Made by a program: the position numbers and the translations under genes. Shown here in pieces: positions 1-7,773 of a DNA stretch of 41,795 bases. The stretch is from SVTX01 sp045132775 (GTDB lineage Bacteria; Bacillota; Clostridia; Oscillospirales; CAG-272), in NCBI GenBank assembly GCA_045132775.1, contig JBGUSX010000091.1, positions 1 to 41,795 of the forward strand, given 5' to 3'. Numbering within the stretch: position 1 is the first letter of the stretch; each line of letters starts with the position of its first letter. The notes under the pieces are model-generated. The model made no database searches, had not been told where the DNA came from, and worked only from the letters and a program-made list of their open reading frames with translations.

Positions 1-150
1 TTTGTATTGTGGCACAAGGATTCCTTTGCAACGAAACAAGGTAATCAAAGGACGTGAAACCCTTGAAAAAGCGACCTCCTCATCCACCACTTCGTGGTCC
101 CCCTTCCCCGCTGGGGAAGGCTTAACACACCGATAAATCAATATTTGAAG
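1..150. repeat. Hairpin intergenic element, copy A (cut by window start)
   Basis: This is the right half of the dispersed hairpin element seen again near 6.4, 14.2, 17.2, 18.8 and 38.5 kb. It shows the conserved central stretch, the motif gacctcctcatccacc, a small hairpin (ACCAC ttc GTGGT), a second hairpin (CCTTCCCC agc GGGGAAGG) and the AT-rich terminus near 131-150. The left half lies outside the window. The rest of the stretch up to 384 holds only the promoter and 5' untranslated region of the next gene. Confidence 0.85.
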
Positions 151-279
151 TGATGGCTGAAGAGTTACAATCTTATTAGTTATGTTTTCGCTTCAATTCC
201 AAAAACTCATTACGATCTTTCTCCTCGTCCTCAAAAATATACAACATACGCGGCAATTTGAACCTGTTGCTTTTTTTAC

Positions 280-307
280 TTGCATTTTTTGTTTTTTGTG
301 GTATAAT
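280..307 (+). promoter_or_regulatory. Promoter of the M13 peptidase gene
   Basis: TTGCAT at 280-285 and TATAAT at 302-307 are separated by 16 bases. Downstream, three 12-base direct repeats (acatattRcaaR, 338-373) run into the ribosome binding site. Confidence 0.6.
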
Positions 308-384
308 AGACCCATGATGGCAATTTCATATTGCCAAACATATTGCAAGACATATTACAAAACATATTACAAGGAGACATATCT

Positions 385-2283
385 ATGGAAAACATCAGAA
401 TTCAAGACGATCTTTACACTTACGTAAACCGGGAAACACTTGACAAGCTTGTCATTCCCGACGACAAGCCCTTTGCGGGCGGCTTTGCTGAGCTTGCTGA
501 CGGTGTTGAAAAAATAATGATGGAAGAGTTCAAGACTATGACCGAGAACAAGTCATATCCGAACATCCATCTTCAGAGAGCCTGCGAGCTTTACGCTATC
601 GCGTGTGACGCAGAGAAAAAGGCGAAGGACGGCATCACTCCCGCGCTCAAAAACCTCGCTTTTCTTGACGGGATCAAGTCGCTCGAGGATTTCAGCCGTC
701 TCTACAGATCCCTTTCGCTCAAAGGTATTCCCACACCTATAAACGTAGGTGTTGAGACCGATATGAAGAACACAAAGCAGCACCTCGCATATATTCAGGG
801 GGCTAGTGTTATCCTTCCCGACGCGTCCTACTACAAGCCCGAAATGGCGGCTCAGAAGGAGCAGATCCTCGGTATCTGGACAGGCGTTGCAAAGGCTGTT
901 ATGGCTTACACCGATCTCTCTGCCGAGGATCAGGAAAAGTACGTTGCCGACACTCTTGCATTCGACGAGATCCTCGGCGGACTCGTCAAGACGCAGGAGG
1001 AATGGTCAAGATACGTTGAGATGTACAACCCCATGGAGACCGGCGCGGTTGCAGAAATGCTCTCGACTATCGATCTTTGTGCGATTCTTGCCGATCTTTT
1101 CGGTCATGTTCCCGCAACAGTCGTTGTAACCGAGCCGAGATTCTTTGAGAATTTCTCAAAGGTTTTGAATAAGGAAACGCTCGAGCTCTACAAGCACTGG
1201 GCATACGTAACCGGACTTCTTAGTGACTGCAGCTATCTCTCCGAGGAGCTTCGCGATCTCGGCGGCGCATACGGCAGAGCCCTTATGGGTGTTGCGAAGA
1301 TGCAGTCGATCGAAAAGTTTGCATACAATCTCGCATCGGGCAAGTATTCCGACCCTGTGGGCATCTACTACGGTGAAAAGTACTTCGGTGAAGAGGCAAA
1401 GAAGGACATTACCGAGATCGTTTATCAGATAATCGACACATATAAGACCCGCATCAAGACCAACGACATCCTTGGCGACGAGTCAAAGGAAAAGGCTATC
1501 CTCAAGCTCTCCAAGATGGGCGTTAAGATGGGTTATCCCGACAAGCCCAGAGCGATCTACGACAAGTACGTTTTCAACCCCGAGGACTCGCTTTACGATA
1601 TCGTGGGCGCGCTCTACGAGATCAAGCAGCTTGACATGCTCTCCAAGCTTGACAAGCCCACAGAGCCCGAAAACTGGGCAATGCCCGGTCACATGGTGAA
1701 CGCTTGCTACGATCCCTTCGTCAATGACATCACCTTCCCTGCGGCTATCCTTCAGGCTCCCTTCTACTCCATAAAGCAGACGAGAAGCGAAAACCTTGGC
1801 GGTATTGGCAGCGTTATCGGTCACGAGATCTCGCACGCGTTTGACAGCAACGGCGCGAAATGCGACGAAAACGGTAACATCAACGACTGGTGGACCGAGG
1901 ACGACTTCAAGAGATTTGACATAAAGGTACAGAAGATGATCGAGCAGTTCGACGGAATCGAGCTCCCCTGGGGCAAGGTCAACGGCGCGTTTATCGTAAG
2001 CGAAAACATGGCGGACAACGGCGGCATGTCGGTAACGCTTGACATCATGTCAAAGACAGAGGGTGCGTCATACGAGGAATACTTCACAAACTGGGCAAAG
2101 ATCTGGTGCGAAAAGGCAAAGCCCGAATATCTCCAGCTTCTTCTCTCCGTTGACGTTCACGGTCCCTGCATCCTGCGCACGAATATGCCTCCGAGAAACT
2201 TCTCCGAGTGGTACAAGACCTTTGACGTTAAGGAGACAGACCAGATGTATATCGCTCCCGAAAAGCGTATCGTTATCTGGTGA
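385..2283 (+). CDS. pepO: M13 family metallopeptidase (neprilysin/PepO type)
   Basis: A 632-residue zinc endopeptidase of the M13 family, which cleaves peptides. The zinc site is clear: HEISH at about residues 480-484 supplies two histidines and the catalytic glutamate, and ENMAD (E about 540) supplies the third ligand. The length and the C-terminal NMPPRNFSEW segment fit bacterial M13 enzymes. No signal peptide or N-terminal membrane segment is visible, so it is probably cytoplasmic. The start at 385 is chosen because AAGGAG at 371-376 sits 8 bases before it; an in-frame ATG at 331 lies inside a short tandem repeat without a ribosome binding site. It has its own promoter and terminator and is probably monocistronic. 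The family is certain; the symbol is by analogy. Confidence 0.93.
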   Translation: MENIRIQDDLYTYVNRETLDKLVIPDDKPFAGGFAELADGVEKIMMEEFKTMTENKSYPNIHLQRACELYAIACDAEKKAKDGITPALKNLAFLDGIKSLEDFSRLYRSLSLKGIPTPINVGVETDMKNTKQHLAYIQGASVILPDASYYKPEMAAQKEQILGIWTGVAKAVMAYTDLSAEDQEKYVADTLAFDEILGGLVKTQEEWSRYVEMYNPMETGAVAEMLSTIDLCAILADLFGHVPATVVVTEPRFFENFSKVLNKETLELYKHWAYVTGLLSDCSYLSEELRDLGGAYGRALMGVAKMQSIEKFAYNLASGKYSDPVGIYYGEKYFGEEAKKDITEIVYQIIDTYKTRIKTNDILGDESKEKAILKLSKMGVKMGYPDKPRAIYDKYVFNPEDSLYDIVGALYEIKQLDMLSKLDKPTEPENWAMPGHMVNACYDPFVNDITFPAAILQAPFYSIKQTRSENLGGIGSVIGHEISHAFDSNGAKCDENGNINDWWTEDDFKRFDIKVQKMIEQFDGIELPWGKVNGAFIVSENMADNGGMSVTLDIMSKTEGASYEEYFTNWAKIWCEKAKPEYLQLLLSVDVHGPCILRTNMPPRNFSEWYKTFDVKETDQMYIAPEKRIVIW

Positions 2284-2331
2284 TCTGACGCGAGGGTGTG
2301 TCTGAGAAGATATTTTGATATTTTTTAAAAA

Positions 2332-2380
2332 TGAGCCGTGGTTCACCTGCTCTATCGTAGGTGCGTCACGGCTCCTTTTT
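2332..2380 (+). terminator. Terminator after the M13 peptidase
   Basis: GAGCCGTG pairs with CACGGCTC, with an inner CACCT/AGGTG stem, followed by cTTTTTgttt. Confidence 0.85.
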
Positions 2381-2468
2381 GTTTACGTGTGATGTTTTTT
2401 CTGCATGATCGGTGCGGAGTGCAATTATAAATTATTCTTAAACCTATGCTTTTACACGGCTTTTCACC

Positions 2469-2497
2469 TTGACAACGGTGGCATTTTAAACTATAAT
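2469..2497 (+). promoter_or_regulatory. Sigma-A promoter
   Basis: Exact TTGACA at 2469-2474 and TATAAT at 2492-2497 with a 17-base spacer. It drives the membrane protein that starts at 2563. Confidence 0.85.
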
Positions 2498-2562
2498 AGG
2501 GCTGAAATTTGATTTGGAGGTCATCGCGCGTGACCTCCCTCTTTAGTCTTTTGGAGGTGTTT

Positions 2563-3261
2563 ATGCCCGCTGTTGTCTTTGGATTCGAGCATTTTACTTA
2601 TATCGGGATCACTGCTTTTACCGCTGTCATAGGTCTTCTGTGCGCTAAAAAATACGCAAGATCCGAGAGGGCGAGGATGATAATTCTGAGGTCTCTTGCC
2701 GCCGCGCTCTTTGTCGCAATTCTCGCAAACAGGCTCTCTCAGGTCTTTCGCTACGGCGACGTCAGATGGGAGCAGATCATTCCCGACAGCTTTTGCGGTA
2801 TGACGAGTCTTGTTTTGTCTCTTGCGGTACTCTTTGGCAAAAAGGACAATTATGCTCTCCACGCCGTCTGGCTTCTGGCTGTTTTCGGCGGCATTGCGAC
2901 CGTTGCTTATCCCACCTTTATCGGTCAGGGTCCGACCGTTTTCTATCTTCCGACGATTTCGGGTCTGCTTCATCACAGCTTTTCTGCAACGTTGGCTATT
3001 GCTCTTCTGCTTTTCGGTTGGATTCGCGTCACGTACAAAAAATGGTACTGCACTCTATTCGGCTTTGCGTGCTACATGACAGTCGGCGCGTTTCTCGTCG
3101 GTTGTCTCGGCTTTTCCGATGCCTTTCACATTTACACTCCCTTGCTTGACGGCACTCCTCTGACCGCTTGGGTCATGGCTGTGATCTACGCTTTCTGCTA
3201 CGCTCTTATTCTTTTTGTGATCGAGGCGGTGAGAAAAAAGCGCGGCGGAAAAGAGGTATAA
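2563..3261 (+). CDS. Polytopic membrane protein, YwaF/TIGR02206-like
   Basis: A 232-residue protein with about six or seven hydrophobic segments spread over its whole length, so an integral membrane protein. The N-terminal GFEHF segment, the mid-protein SFCGMTSLVLSLAVLFG helix and the GGIATVAYP motif recall the YwaF/TIGR02206 family, whose function is unknown. The assignment rests on recalled pattern and is moderate. The start at 2563 follows GGAGGT at 2553-2558; a longer in-frame start at 2509 has no ribosome binding site. It ends in a short basic tail (KKRGGKEV), probably cytoplasmic. The next gene has its own promoter, so this one is likely transcribed alone. Confidence 0.7.
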   Translation: MPAVVFGFEHFTYIGITAFTAVIGLLCAKKYARSERARMIILRSLAAALFVAILANRLSQVFRYGDVRWEQIIPDSFCGMTSLVLSLAVLFGKKDNYALHAVWLLAVFGGIATVAYPTFIGQGPTVFYLPTISGLLHHSFSATLAIALLLFGWIRVTYKKWYCTLFGFACYMTVGAFLVGCLGFSDAFHIYTPLLDGTPLTAWVMAVIYAFCYALILFVIEAVRKKRGGKEV

Positions 3262-3277
3262 CAGAGTCTGTCTGCTA

Positions 3278-3306
3278 TTGACTTTTTGGTAATTTCGAGT
3301 TATAAT
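3278..3306 (+). promoter_or_regulatory. Sigma-A promoter
   Basis: TTGACT at 3278-3283 and TATAAT at 3301-3306 are 17 bases apart. The -10 box overlaps the first possible ATG of the next frame (3305), which forces the start downstream to 3338. Confidence 0.8.
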
Positions 3307-3337
3307 GGCGGTACAGATCTGTATTTTGGGGGCTTTT

Positions 3338-3601
3338 ATGGTTAAACAAAAATGGCTCGTTCGCGTTGAGGCGGGCGAGGTAACGGTTGAATATTCTTAC
3401 TCTGCGCTTTCGGGAAAAACTGTGCTTTCGGTAAACGGCGAGTCCTTTACCGTTAAGGGAAAGCCTTTCGGCATCGGTTGCGCGCGCAACGAAATGATCA
3501 TAGTTGGCGGCGAGCAGGCGATCCTTAACGTTGCGAAGAACGGTAAGGCACAGCTTATCTGCCGCGAGGGAGAGGTGCGCGAGGCGGTGTGCGCCAAATA
3601 G
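3338..3601 (+). CDS. Small hypothetical protein, probably beta-rich
   Basis: An 87-residue protein that I do not recognise. It alternates short hydrophobic and polar stretches (WLVRVEAGEVTVEYSYS, TVLSVNGESFTV), which suggests a small beta-sandwich or barrel. It has no signal peptide, no membrane segment and only two cysteines near the C-terminus. The start at 3338 lies about 32 bases after the -10 box and follows a G-rich stretch that can serve as a ribosome binding site; the upstream ATG at 3305 overlaps the promoter. The gene is followed at once by the hairpin array at 3608. Confidence 0.65.
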   Translation: MVKQKWLVRVEAGEVTVEYSYSALSGKTVLSVNGESFTVKGKPFGIGCARNEMIIVGGEQAILNVAKNGKAQLICREGEVREAVCAK

Positions 3602-3607
3602 CGCACA

Positions 3608-3699
3608 GTGATATGTTGCCTTGCGGCAACGTGATATGCTCGCTTTGCGAGCGTGATATTTTTGCTATGCAAAAGTGTTATTTTCCGCTGTCGCGGAAA
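3608..3699. repeat. Array of four different hairpins with constant GTGATAT spacers
   Basis: Four hairpins (GTTGCC/GGCAAC 3615-3630, GCTCGC/GCGAGC 3638-3652, TTTTGC/GCAAAA 3660-3674, TTTCCGC/GCGGAAA 3682-3699) are separated by the 7-base word GTGATAT (3608, 3631, 3653) or GTGTTAT (3675). Stem sequences differ but pairing and spacing (22-23 bases) are kept. No reading frame explains it. Confidence 0.85.
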
Positions 3700-3728
3700 G
3701 TTGATGGCTTTATGAATTTTTACTTGAC

Positions 3729-3756
3729 AAAAAACGGCGAGCGATCGCCGTTTTTT
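3729..3756. terminator. Bidirectional terminator
   Basis: A 12-bp perfect stem, AAAAAACGGCGA and TCGCCGTTTTTT around the loop GCGA, ends in T runs on both strands. It serves the + strand gene before it and the - strand XRE gene that follows. Confidence 0.85.
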
Positions 3757-3760
3757 GTTA

Positions 3761-3973
3761 TCATTTATTTATTTTCGGGTTGTCTGTCCTTCCCATGATA
3801 TAGTCCATACTCACGTCGTAATAATCTGCGAGCGTTATAAGAGTTTCCGTGGGCGGTATTCTCTTCCCACTCTCATATTTTGAAAGGAGCGCTTGCTCGA
3901 TTCCCGTTTCCATCTGGACGTTTAGCTGCGTTTTCTTTTTATCGAGACGCAATTTTCTCAAATTTGTTTCCAT
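3761..3973 (-). CDS. XRE-family HTH transcriptional regulator
   Basis: A 70-residue single-domain DNA-binding protein of the Cro/CI (XRE) helix-turn-helix family. It reads NLRKLRLDKKKTQLNVQMETGIEQALLSKYESGKRIPPTETLITLADYYDVSMDYIMGRTDNP, covering the full five-helix fold including the typical SKYESGKR recognition region and the DYYDVSMDYIMGRTD end. It has no ligand or protease domain. It is divergent from the leucine-rich repeat lipoprotein gene; the stretch between them holds three near-identical 17-bp palindromes, one inside the lipoprotein promoter. That makes it the likely repressor of the lipoprotein and of itself. Confidence 0.88.
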   Translation of the reverse strand: METNLRKLRLDKKKTQLNVQMETGIEQALLSKYESGKRIPPTETLITLADYYDVSMDYIMGRTDNPKINK

Positions 3974-3997
3974 TCGGGCTCCCCTCTCATATCTCTT

Positions 3998-4113
3998 TAT
4001 GACATTTTATCATATTTATATGAGCATACATATGACACAGTGTCATATTTCAACAAAATAATCGAGGCATTTTTGTTTATTATGCAAATTGACTTTTATG
4101 ACTATTTGTCATA
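3998..4113. promoter_or_regulatory. Three operators of the form TATGAC-N5-(G/A)TCATA
   Basis: Palindromes at 3998-4014 (TATGACATTTTATCATA, one mismatch), 4031-4047 (TATGACACAGTGTCATA) and 4097-4113 (TATGACTATTTGTCATA) share half sites and 5-base spacing. They lie between the divergent XRE and lipoprotein genes and are the best candidates for XRE binding sites. Confidence 0.75.
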
Positions 4114-4117
4114 TAAT
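4089..4117 (+). promoter_or_regulatory. Promoter of the LRR lipoprotein gene with embedded operator
   Basis: TTGACT (4089-4094), a 17-base spacer and TATAAT (4112-4117). The third XRE operator fills the spacer, so bound repressor would exclude RNA polymerase. Confidence 0.85.
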
Positions 4118-4147
4118 TGGTTTATCTTAATTTTGGAGGTAAACAAA

Positions 4148-6040
4148 ATGAAAAAGTTTTTATTATCTGTTTTTGTTACATCATTGCTTTTTATGTTGGT
4201 TTTCGCACTGGCAGGATGTGAGCACGAGCACGAATGGGGGGAGTGGAAAACAACCAAGGAACCCACATGTGCCGAAAAGGGTGTTCAGGAGAGGGTATGT
4301 AATTGCGGAGAAAAGGAGACGAAAGATGTCGAAGCTCTCGGTCACACCGAGGTCGTTGATGCAGCGGTGGCTCCCACTTGTACCGAAACAGGTCTTACCG
4401 AGGGTAAACACTGTTCTGTATGCAATAAGACGCTTGTAACGCAAGAGATCGTCGAAGCTCTCGGTCACACCGAGGTCGTTGATGCAGCGGTGGCTCCAAC
4501 TTGTACCGAAACAGGTCTTACCGAGGGTAAGCACTGTTCTGTATGCAATAAGACGCTTGTAACGCAAGAGACCGTTGAAGCTCTCGGTCACACCGAAGTC
4601 ATTGATGCAGCGGTCGCTCCCTCTTGTACCGAAACAGGTCTTACCGAGGGTAAGCACTGTTCTGTCTGTAATGAGACACTTGTGGCGCAGGAGGTTGTCG
4701 AAGCACTTGGTCACACCGAAGTCATTGATGCAGCGGTCGCTCCAACTTGTACCGAAACAGGTCTTACCGAGGGTAAGCACTGCTCTGTATGCAATAAGAC
4801 GCTTGTAACGCAAGAGATCGTCGAAACTCTCGGTCACACCGAGGTCGTTGATGCGGCGGTAGAAAAGACATGTACCACAGATGGGCTTGCAGAGGGAAAA
4901 CATTGCACTGTTTGTCGGGAAATAACCGTTGTTCAAGAAATTGTACCCGCATCTCACGATTGGGCGGAGACTTACGAATTCGATAAGAACGATCACTGGC
5001 AAAAATGCACTGTGTGCGCTGAAATCAATGCCAAATCTTCTCACAATCTCGGCACTGATGGGTATTGCCAAATTTGCGATAATCCCATATCTGCGAGCGA
5101 AGGAGTTGTATATTTTGTGGTACCTGGCGGTACACATGCAGAGGTCATTGATTATACCGGCGAGTCAACAAGAGTAATAATTGCAGATGAATACAACGGC
5201 GTTCCTGTTACAGTCATCGGCGCCGAGGCATTCAAAAGTAAAGAAATAACTTCGGTGATAATACCAAACAGTATCACTACCATAGAGGCATCCGCATTTT
5301 ATTGGTGCGACAAGCTACAAAGCATCACTATTCCCAATAGCGTAATAAGTATAGGAAAAGAAGCATTTTATGGATGCCTGGAAATGACAAGCGTTGTTTT
5401 CGAGGAAAACAGCAAACTTGAAATCATTGATGAATATGCGTTTTACTTCGCTCTGGAGTTAACGCAAATATCTATTCCAGATAGCGTAAAAATAATAGGT
5501 AAATCGGCTTTTTCCGGCGGATATATAGCTTTGGGTGATGATTTTTGGCCTCAACATTTTTCAGACTTATCAAAATTAGAGAGCGTTTATTTCGGTGAAA
5601 ATAGCCAATTGGAAAGCATTGGAGACTATGCATTTCAAGGATGTAGCAAGCTCTCCAACATTTCCTTGCCAGAGAGTGTAACTACTCTAGGTTCCTTTGC
5701 TTTTGGTGGTTGTAAAAACATACAGGAAACGGAAAATGGCGTAACTTATGTAGGAAAATGCGTGATAGATTGTGATGATACCCAGGCAATATTCACAATA
5801 CGACCCGGAACATTGGTAATCGCACAAAGCGCATTTAATAGAAACGCGAAATTGAAAGTAATCAATCTTCCAAACAGTATAATATCTATTAACAGTTTTG
5901 TGTTATCTACCGACATCAGTTTAGCATCAGTGAACTATAACGGGACTGTATCAAATTGGGAAACTATTATCAAAGGTTACAATTGGAATAATAGCGCAAA
6001 CTATATCATATACTGTTCCGATGGGGAAATAACAAAATAA
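4148..6040 (+). CDS. Surface lipoprotein with CxxC tandem repeats and BspA-type leucine-rich repeats
   Basis: A 630-residue exported protein. It opens with a lipoprotein signal peptide (MKKFLLSVFVTSLLFMLVFALAGC) whose cysteine would be lipidated. A Cys-rich region follows with five 41-residue repeats (about residues 62-266), each containing APTCTETGLTEGKHCSVC and so a CxxC pair, probably metal binding or disulfide forming. After a linker come BspA-like LRR_5 repeats (about residues 340-630: ITSVIIPNSITTIEASAFYWC, LQSITIPNSVISIGKEAFYGC). Such proteins are usually cell-surface adhesins or binding proteins. The start at 4148 follows GGAGGT at 4135-4140. The 3' part is more AT-rich than the flanking genes. 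A small zinc-ribbon-like gene follows after 22 bases and may be co-transcribed. Confidence 0.9.
   Translation: MKKFLLSVFVTSLLFMLVFALAGCEHEHEWGEWKTTKEPTCAEKGVQERVCNCGEKETKDVEALGHTEVVDAAVAPTCTETGLTEGKHCSVCNKTLVTQEIVEALGHTEVVDAAVAPTCTETGLTEGKHCSVCNKTLVTQETVEALGHTEVIDAAVAPSCTETGLTEGKHCSVCNETLVAQEVVEALGHTEVIDAAVAPTCTETGLTEGKHCSVCNKTLVTQEIVETLGHTEVVDAAVEKTCTTDGLAEGKHCTVCREITVVQEIVPASHDWAETYEFDKNDHWQKCTVCAEINAKSSHNLGTDGYCQICDNPISASEGVVYFVVPGGTHAEVIDYTGESTRVIIADEYNGVPVTVIGAEAFKSKEITSVIIPNSITTIEASAFYWCDKLQSITIPNSVISIGKEAFYGCLEMTSVVFEENSKLEIIDEYAFYFALELTQISIPDSVKIIGKSAFSGGYIALGDDFWPQHFSDLSKLESVYFGENSQLESIGDYAFQGCSKLSNISLPESVTTLGSFAFGGCKNIQETENGVTYVGKCVIDCDDTQAIFTIRPGTLVIAQSAFNRNAKLKVINLPNSIISINSFVLSTDISLASVNYNGTVSNWETIIKGYNWNNSANYIIYCSDGEITK
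4331..4945 (+). repeat. Five in-frame 123-bp coding tandem repeats
   Basis: Units start at 4331, 4454, 4577, 4700 and 4823. The first four are nearly identical at DNA level and the fifth is diverged. Each encodes 41 residues, so gain or loss of whole units keeps the frame. Confidence 0.9.
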
Positions 6041-6062
6041 TTAAATAAGGAGAAATTTTCCA

Positions 6063-6392
6063 TTGAAAATTCATCAATGTGAATGCGGAACAATTTTATC
6101 CGAACATTATGGCATATATTTTTGTCCGGAATGCAAAACGTGTCAAAACTGCAGTTCAGAAATTATAGGTGCATTGTACCACAGAATAGACAAAAAAAGA
6201 TCAACGATATTATCATCTCAACACGATTTGCTTGGTAAATCATTTTGGGGAAAGTTTCAGCCAATTTCAAGTATTGCTGAACGAATAGCAAAAGAGGATA
6301 AAAGTACAATAAACATTGCAACAAAACAAATGCAAGAGGACATTTGTAAATTTTTGCTGATGTGCAAGGAAATTGACGAGCGATATCCTTAA
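6063..6392 (+). CDS. Small Cys-rich protein (zinc-ribbon-like)
   Basis: A 109-residue protein that I cannot assign to a family. Its first 35 residues hold six cysteines (CECG, CPEC, CQNC), as in one or two small zinc ribbons. The rest is helical and charged, with ISSIAERIAKEDKSTINIATKQMQEDICKFLLM resembling a helix-turn-helix, so nucleic acid binding is possible. The start is TTG at 6063, preceded by AAGGAG at 6047-6052; no ATG fits. It lies 22 bases after the lipoprotein gene on the same strand and is followed by a strong terminator, so the two probably form a transcription unit. Confidence 0.6.
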   Translation: MKIHQCECGTILSEHYGIYFCPECKTCQNCSSEIIGALYHRIDKKRSTILSSQHDLLGKSFWGKFQPISSIAERIAKEDKSTINIATKQMQEDICKFLLMCKEIDERYP

Positions 6393-6413
6393 AACAATCG
6401 CCGCTAAACAATC

Positions 6414-6437
6414 AAAGGGAGCCTCGGCTCCCTTTTG
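6414..6437 (+). terminator. Terminator
   Basis: AAAGGGAGCC tc GGCTCCCTTT followed by T residues; a 10-bp stem ending the lipoprotein and zinc-ribbon unit. Confidence 0.85.
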
Positions 6438-6440
6438 TGG

Positions 6441-6855
6441 TTTGAATTTTGATTTAACGAATAGCCTTCTCCAGCGGAGAGCAACTCGGGCAAGCCCTCG
6501 TAGCACCTTTTGCAAGCAAAACGCGCCTTTCGGGGGACCACGCGGCGACCTCGCAAAGCGAGGTTGCATTTGAGCGAAGCGAAATATGTGGATAGAGGAG
6601 GTCGCTATTAGGATGTATTTCACGGGAGCTGTGTGAATTTTATCTTGTGACACAAGGATTCCTTTGCAACGAAACAAGGTTCACAAAAGACGTGAAACCC
6701 ACAAAAGGGCGACCTCCTCATCCACCACTTCGTGGTCCCCCTGTCTCGCTGCGGCTCGGGCACATCGCGGCTCTGACAACACACCGTGTTGTCATTCACT
6801 ACCGCGATGCCGCTTCGCTACCCGCTGGGGAAGGCTTATAAACCGCAATTTATTT
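6441..6855. repeat. Hairpin intergenic element, copy B, expanded by nested insertions
   Basis: It starts with the AT-rich terminus (tttgaattttgatttaacg) and ends with gcaattta, which also supplies the TAA stop of the - strand protease gene. The core matches copies C-F but is expanded at three places: about 55 bases inside the first hairpin (6480-6535), about 40 bases inside the second (ACCAC...GTGGA, 6539-6592), and about 80 hairpin-rich bases near 6740-6822. No gene is supported here. Confidence 0.85.
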
Positions 6856-7560
6856 GTCTGTGTTTTCGGGTGGTGATCTGAAGTCTTTTATCATATCTTC
6901 GAGTGCTTCAAGTGCGGTGTCGAGTCCGCCGACTTCGTCGATGAGTCCGTATTCAACCGCTTCTCTGCCCTCGATTATTGAGCCGACGTCGGTTGCCATC
7001 ATATCCGGGCGCATCATCAGCTCATAAATCTTCTCTTTCTTCGCTCGGCTATGGCTACAGATGAAGTCGATTATTCTCTTCTGCATCTCCTGAAAATAGG
7101 TGAAGGATTGCGGTACTCCCACGACGAGTCCATTAAAGCGGACGGGGTGTATCGTCATCGTTGCGCTCGGCACGATGAATGACCTTTTACTCGCCACCGC
7201 AAGCGGCACTCCTATCGAATGTCCGCCGCCCAAGACCACCGAGACCGTCGGCTTCTTCATCGACGCTATGACCTCCGCGATGGCTAGTCCTGCCTCTACG
7301 TCGCCTCCCATTGTGTTAAGTAGGACTAAAAGTCCGTCTATCTCCTCGTCCTGCTCGATCGACACGAGCATTGGAATTACGTGCTCGTATTTCGTCGCTT
7401 TCTGTCCCTCGGGGAGCATATAATGTCCCTCTATCTGCCCGATTATCGACAGGCAATGTATATTCGTGCCCTTTCCCTTTGCCGTGACACTTCCCGTTTC
7501 GTTTATCTCCTCGATCTTATCAAGATTTTTGCTCTGTGTATCCTTTTCATTCTGTTTCAT
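6850..7560 (-). CDS. tepA: ClpP-class serine protease, TepA type
   Basis: A 236-residue protein of the ClpP/crotonase fold, closest to TepA (B. subtilis YmfB), described as translocation-enhancing. It shows LVLLNTMGGDVEAGLAIAEVI, the nucleophile region GGGHSIGVPLAVAS with the serine after GH, and TMTIHPVRFNG with the likely catalytic histidine. The C-terminal AVEYGLIDEVGG is typical of the family. There is no signal peptide or membrane segment. The start at 7560 is chosen because GGGAGG precedes it by 4-5 bases; a TTG at 7572 lies within that site. The stop codon TAA is formed by the terminus of repeat copy B. Confidence 0.85.
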   Translation of the reverse strand: MKQNEKDTQSKNLDKIEEINETGSVTAKGKGTNIHCLSIIGQIEGHYMLPEGQKATKYEHVIPMLVSIEQDEEIDGLLVLLNTMGGDVEAGLAIAEVIASMKKPTVSVVLGGGHSIGVPLAVASKRSFIVPSATMTIHPVRFNGLVVGVPQSFTYFQEMQKRIIDFICSHSRAKKEKIYELMMRPDMMATDVGSIIEGREAVEYGLIDEVGGLDTALEALEDMIKDFRSPPENTDK

Positions 7561-7673
7561 ATTTCCTCCCAACTAACACATCCCGATTTTCATATTTCCA
7601 TTTTCAATTTTCCATTTATAAGTATTGCCAATAAAAAGATGCGATATTCTGCTACATTTATTTAAAATATATC

Positions 7674-7702
7674 TTTACAAATCGCGAAAAATGTGATAAA
7701 AT
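7674..7702 (+). promoter_or_regulatory. Promoter of pduL
   Basis: TTTACA (7674-7679) and TAAAAT (7697-7702) with a 17-base spacer, 72 bases before the start codon. Confidence 0.6.
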
Positions 7703-7773
7703 ATATGAGAATGGGGCTTTGTGGCTTCATGCACGTTTAAAATTTTATTTTACATAAAAGTGAGGTAACAGTT

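Noticed and set aside
3608..3699. CRISPR array
   Set aside because: The constant word is only 7 bases and the variable parts are palindromes; no cas gene is near.
4181..5137. 318-codon - strand frame with internal repeats
   Set aside because: It mirrors the 123-bp repeats of the lipoprotein gene; the lipobox and promoter support only the + strand.
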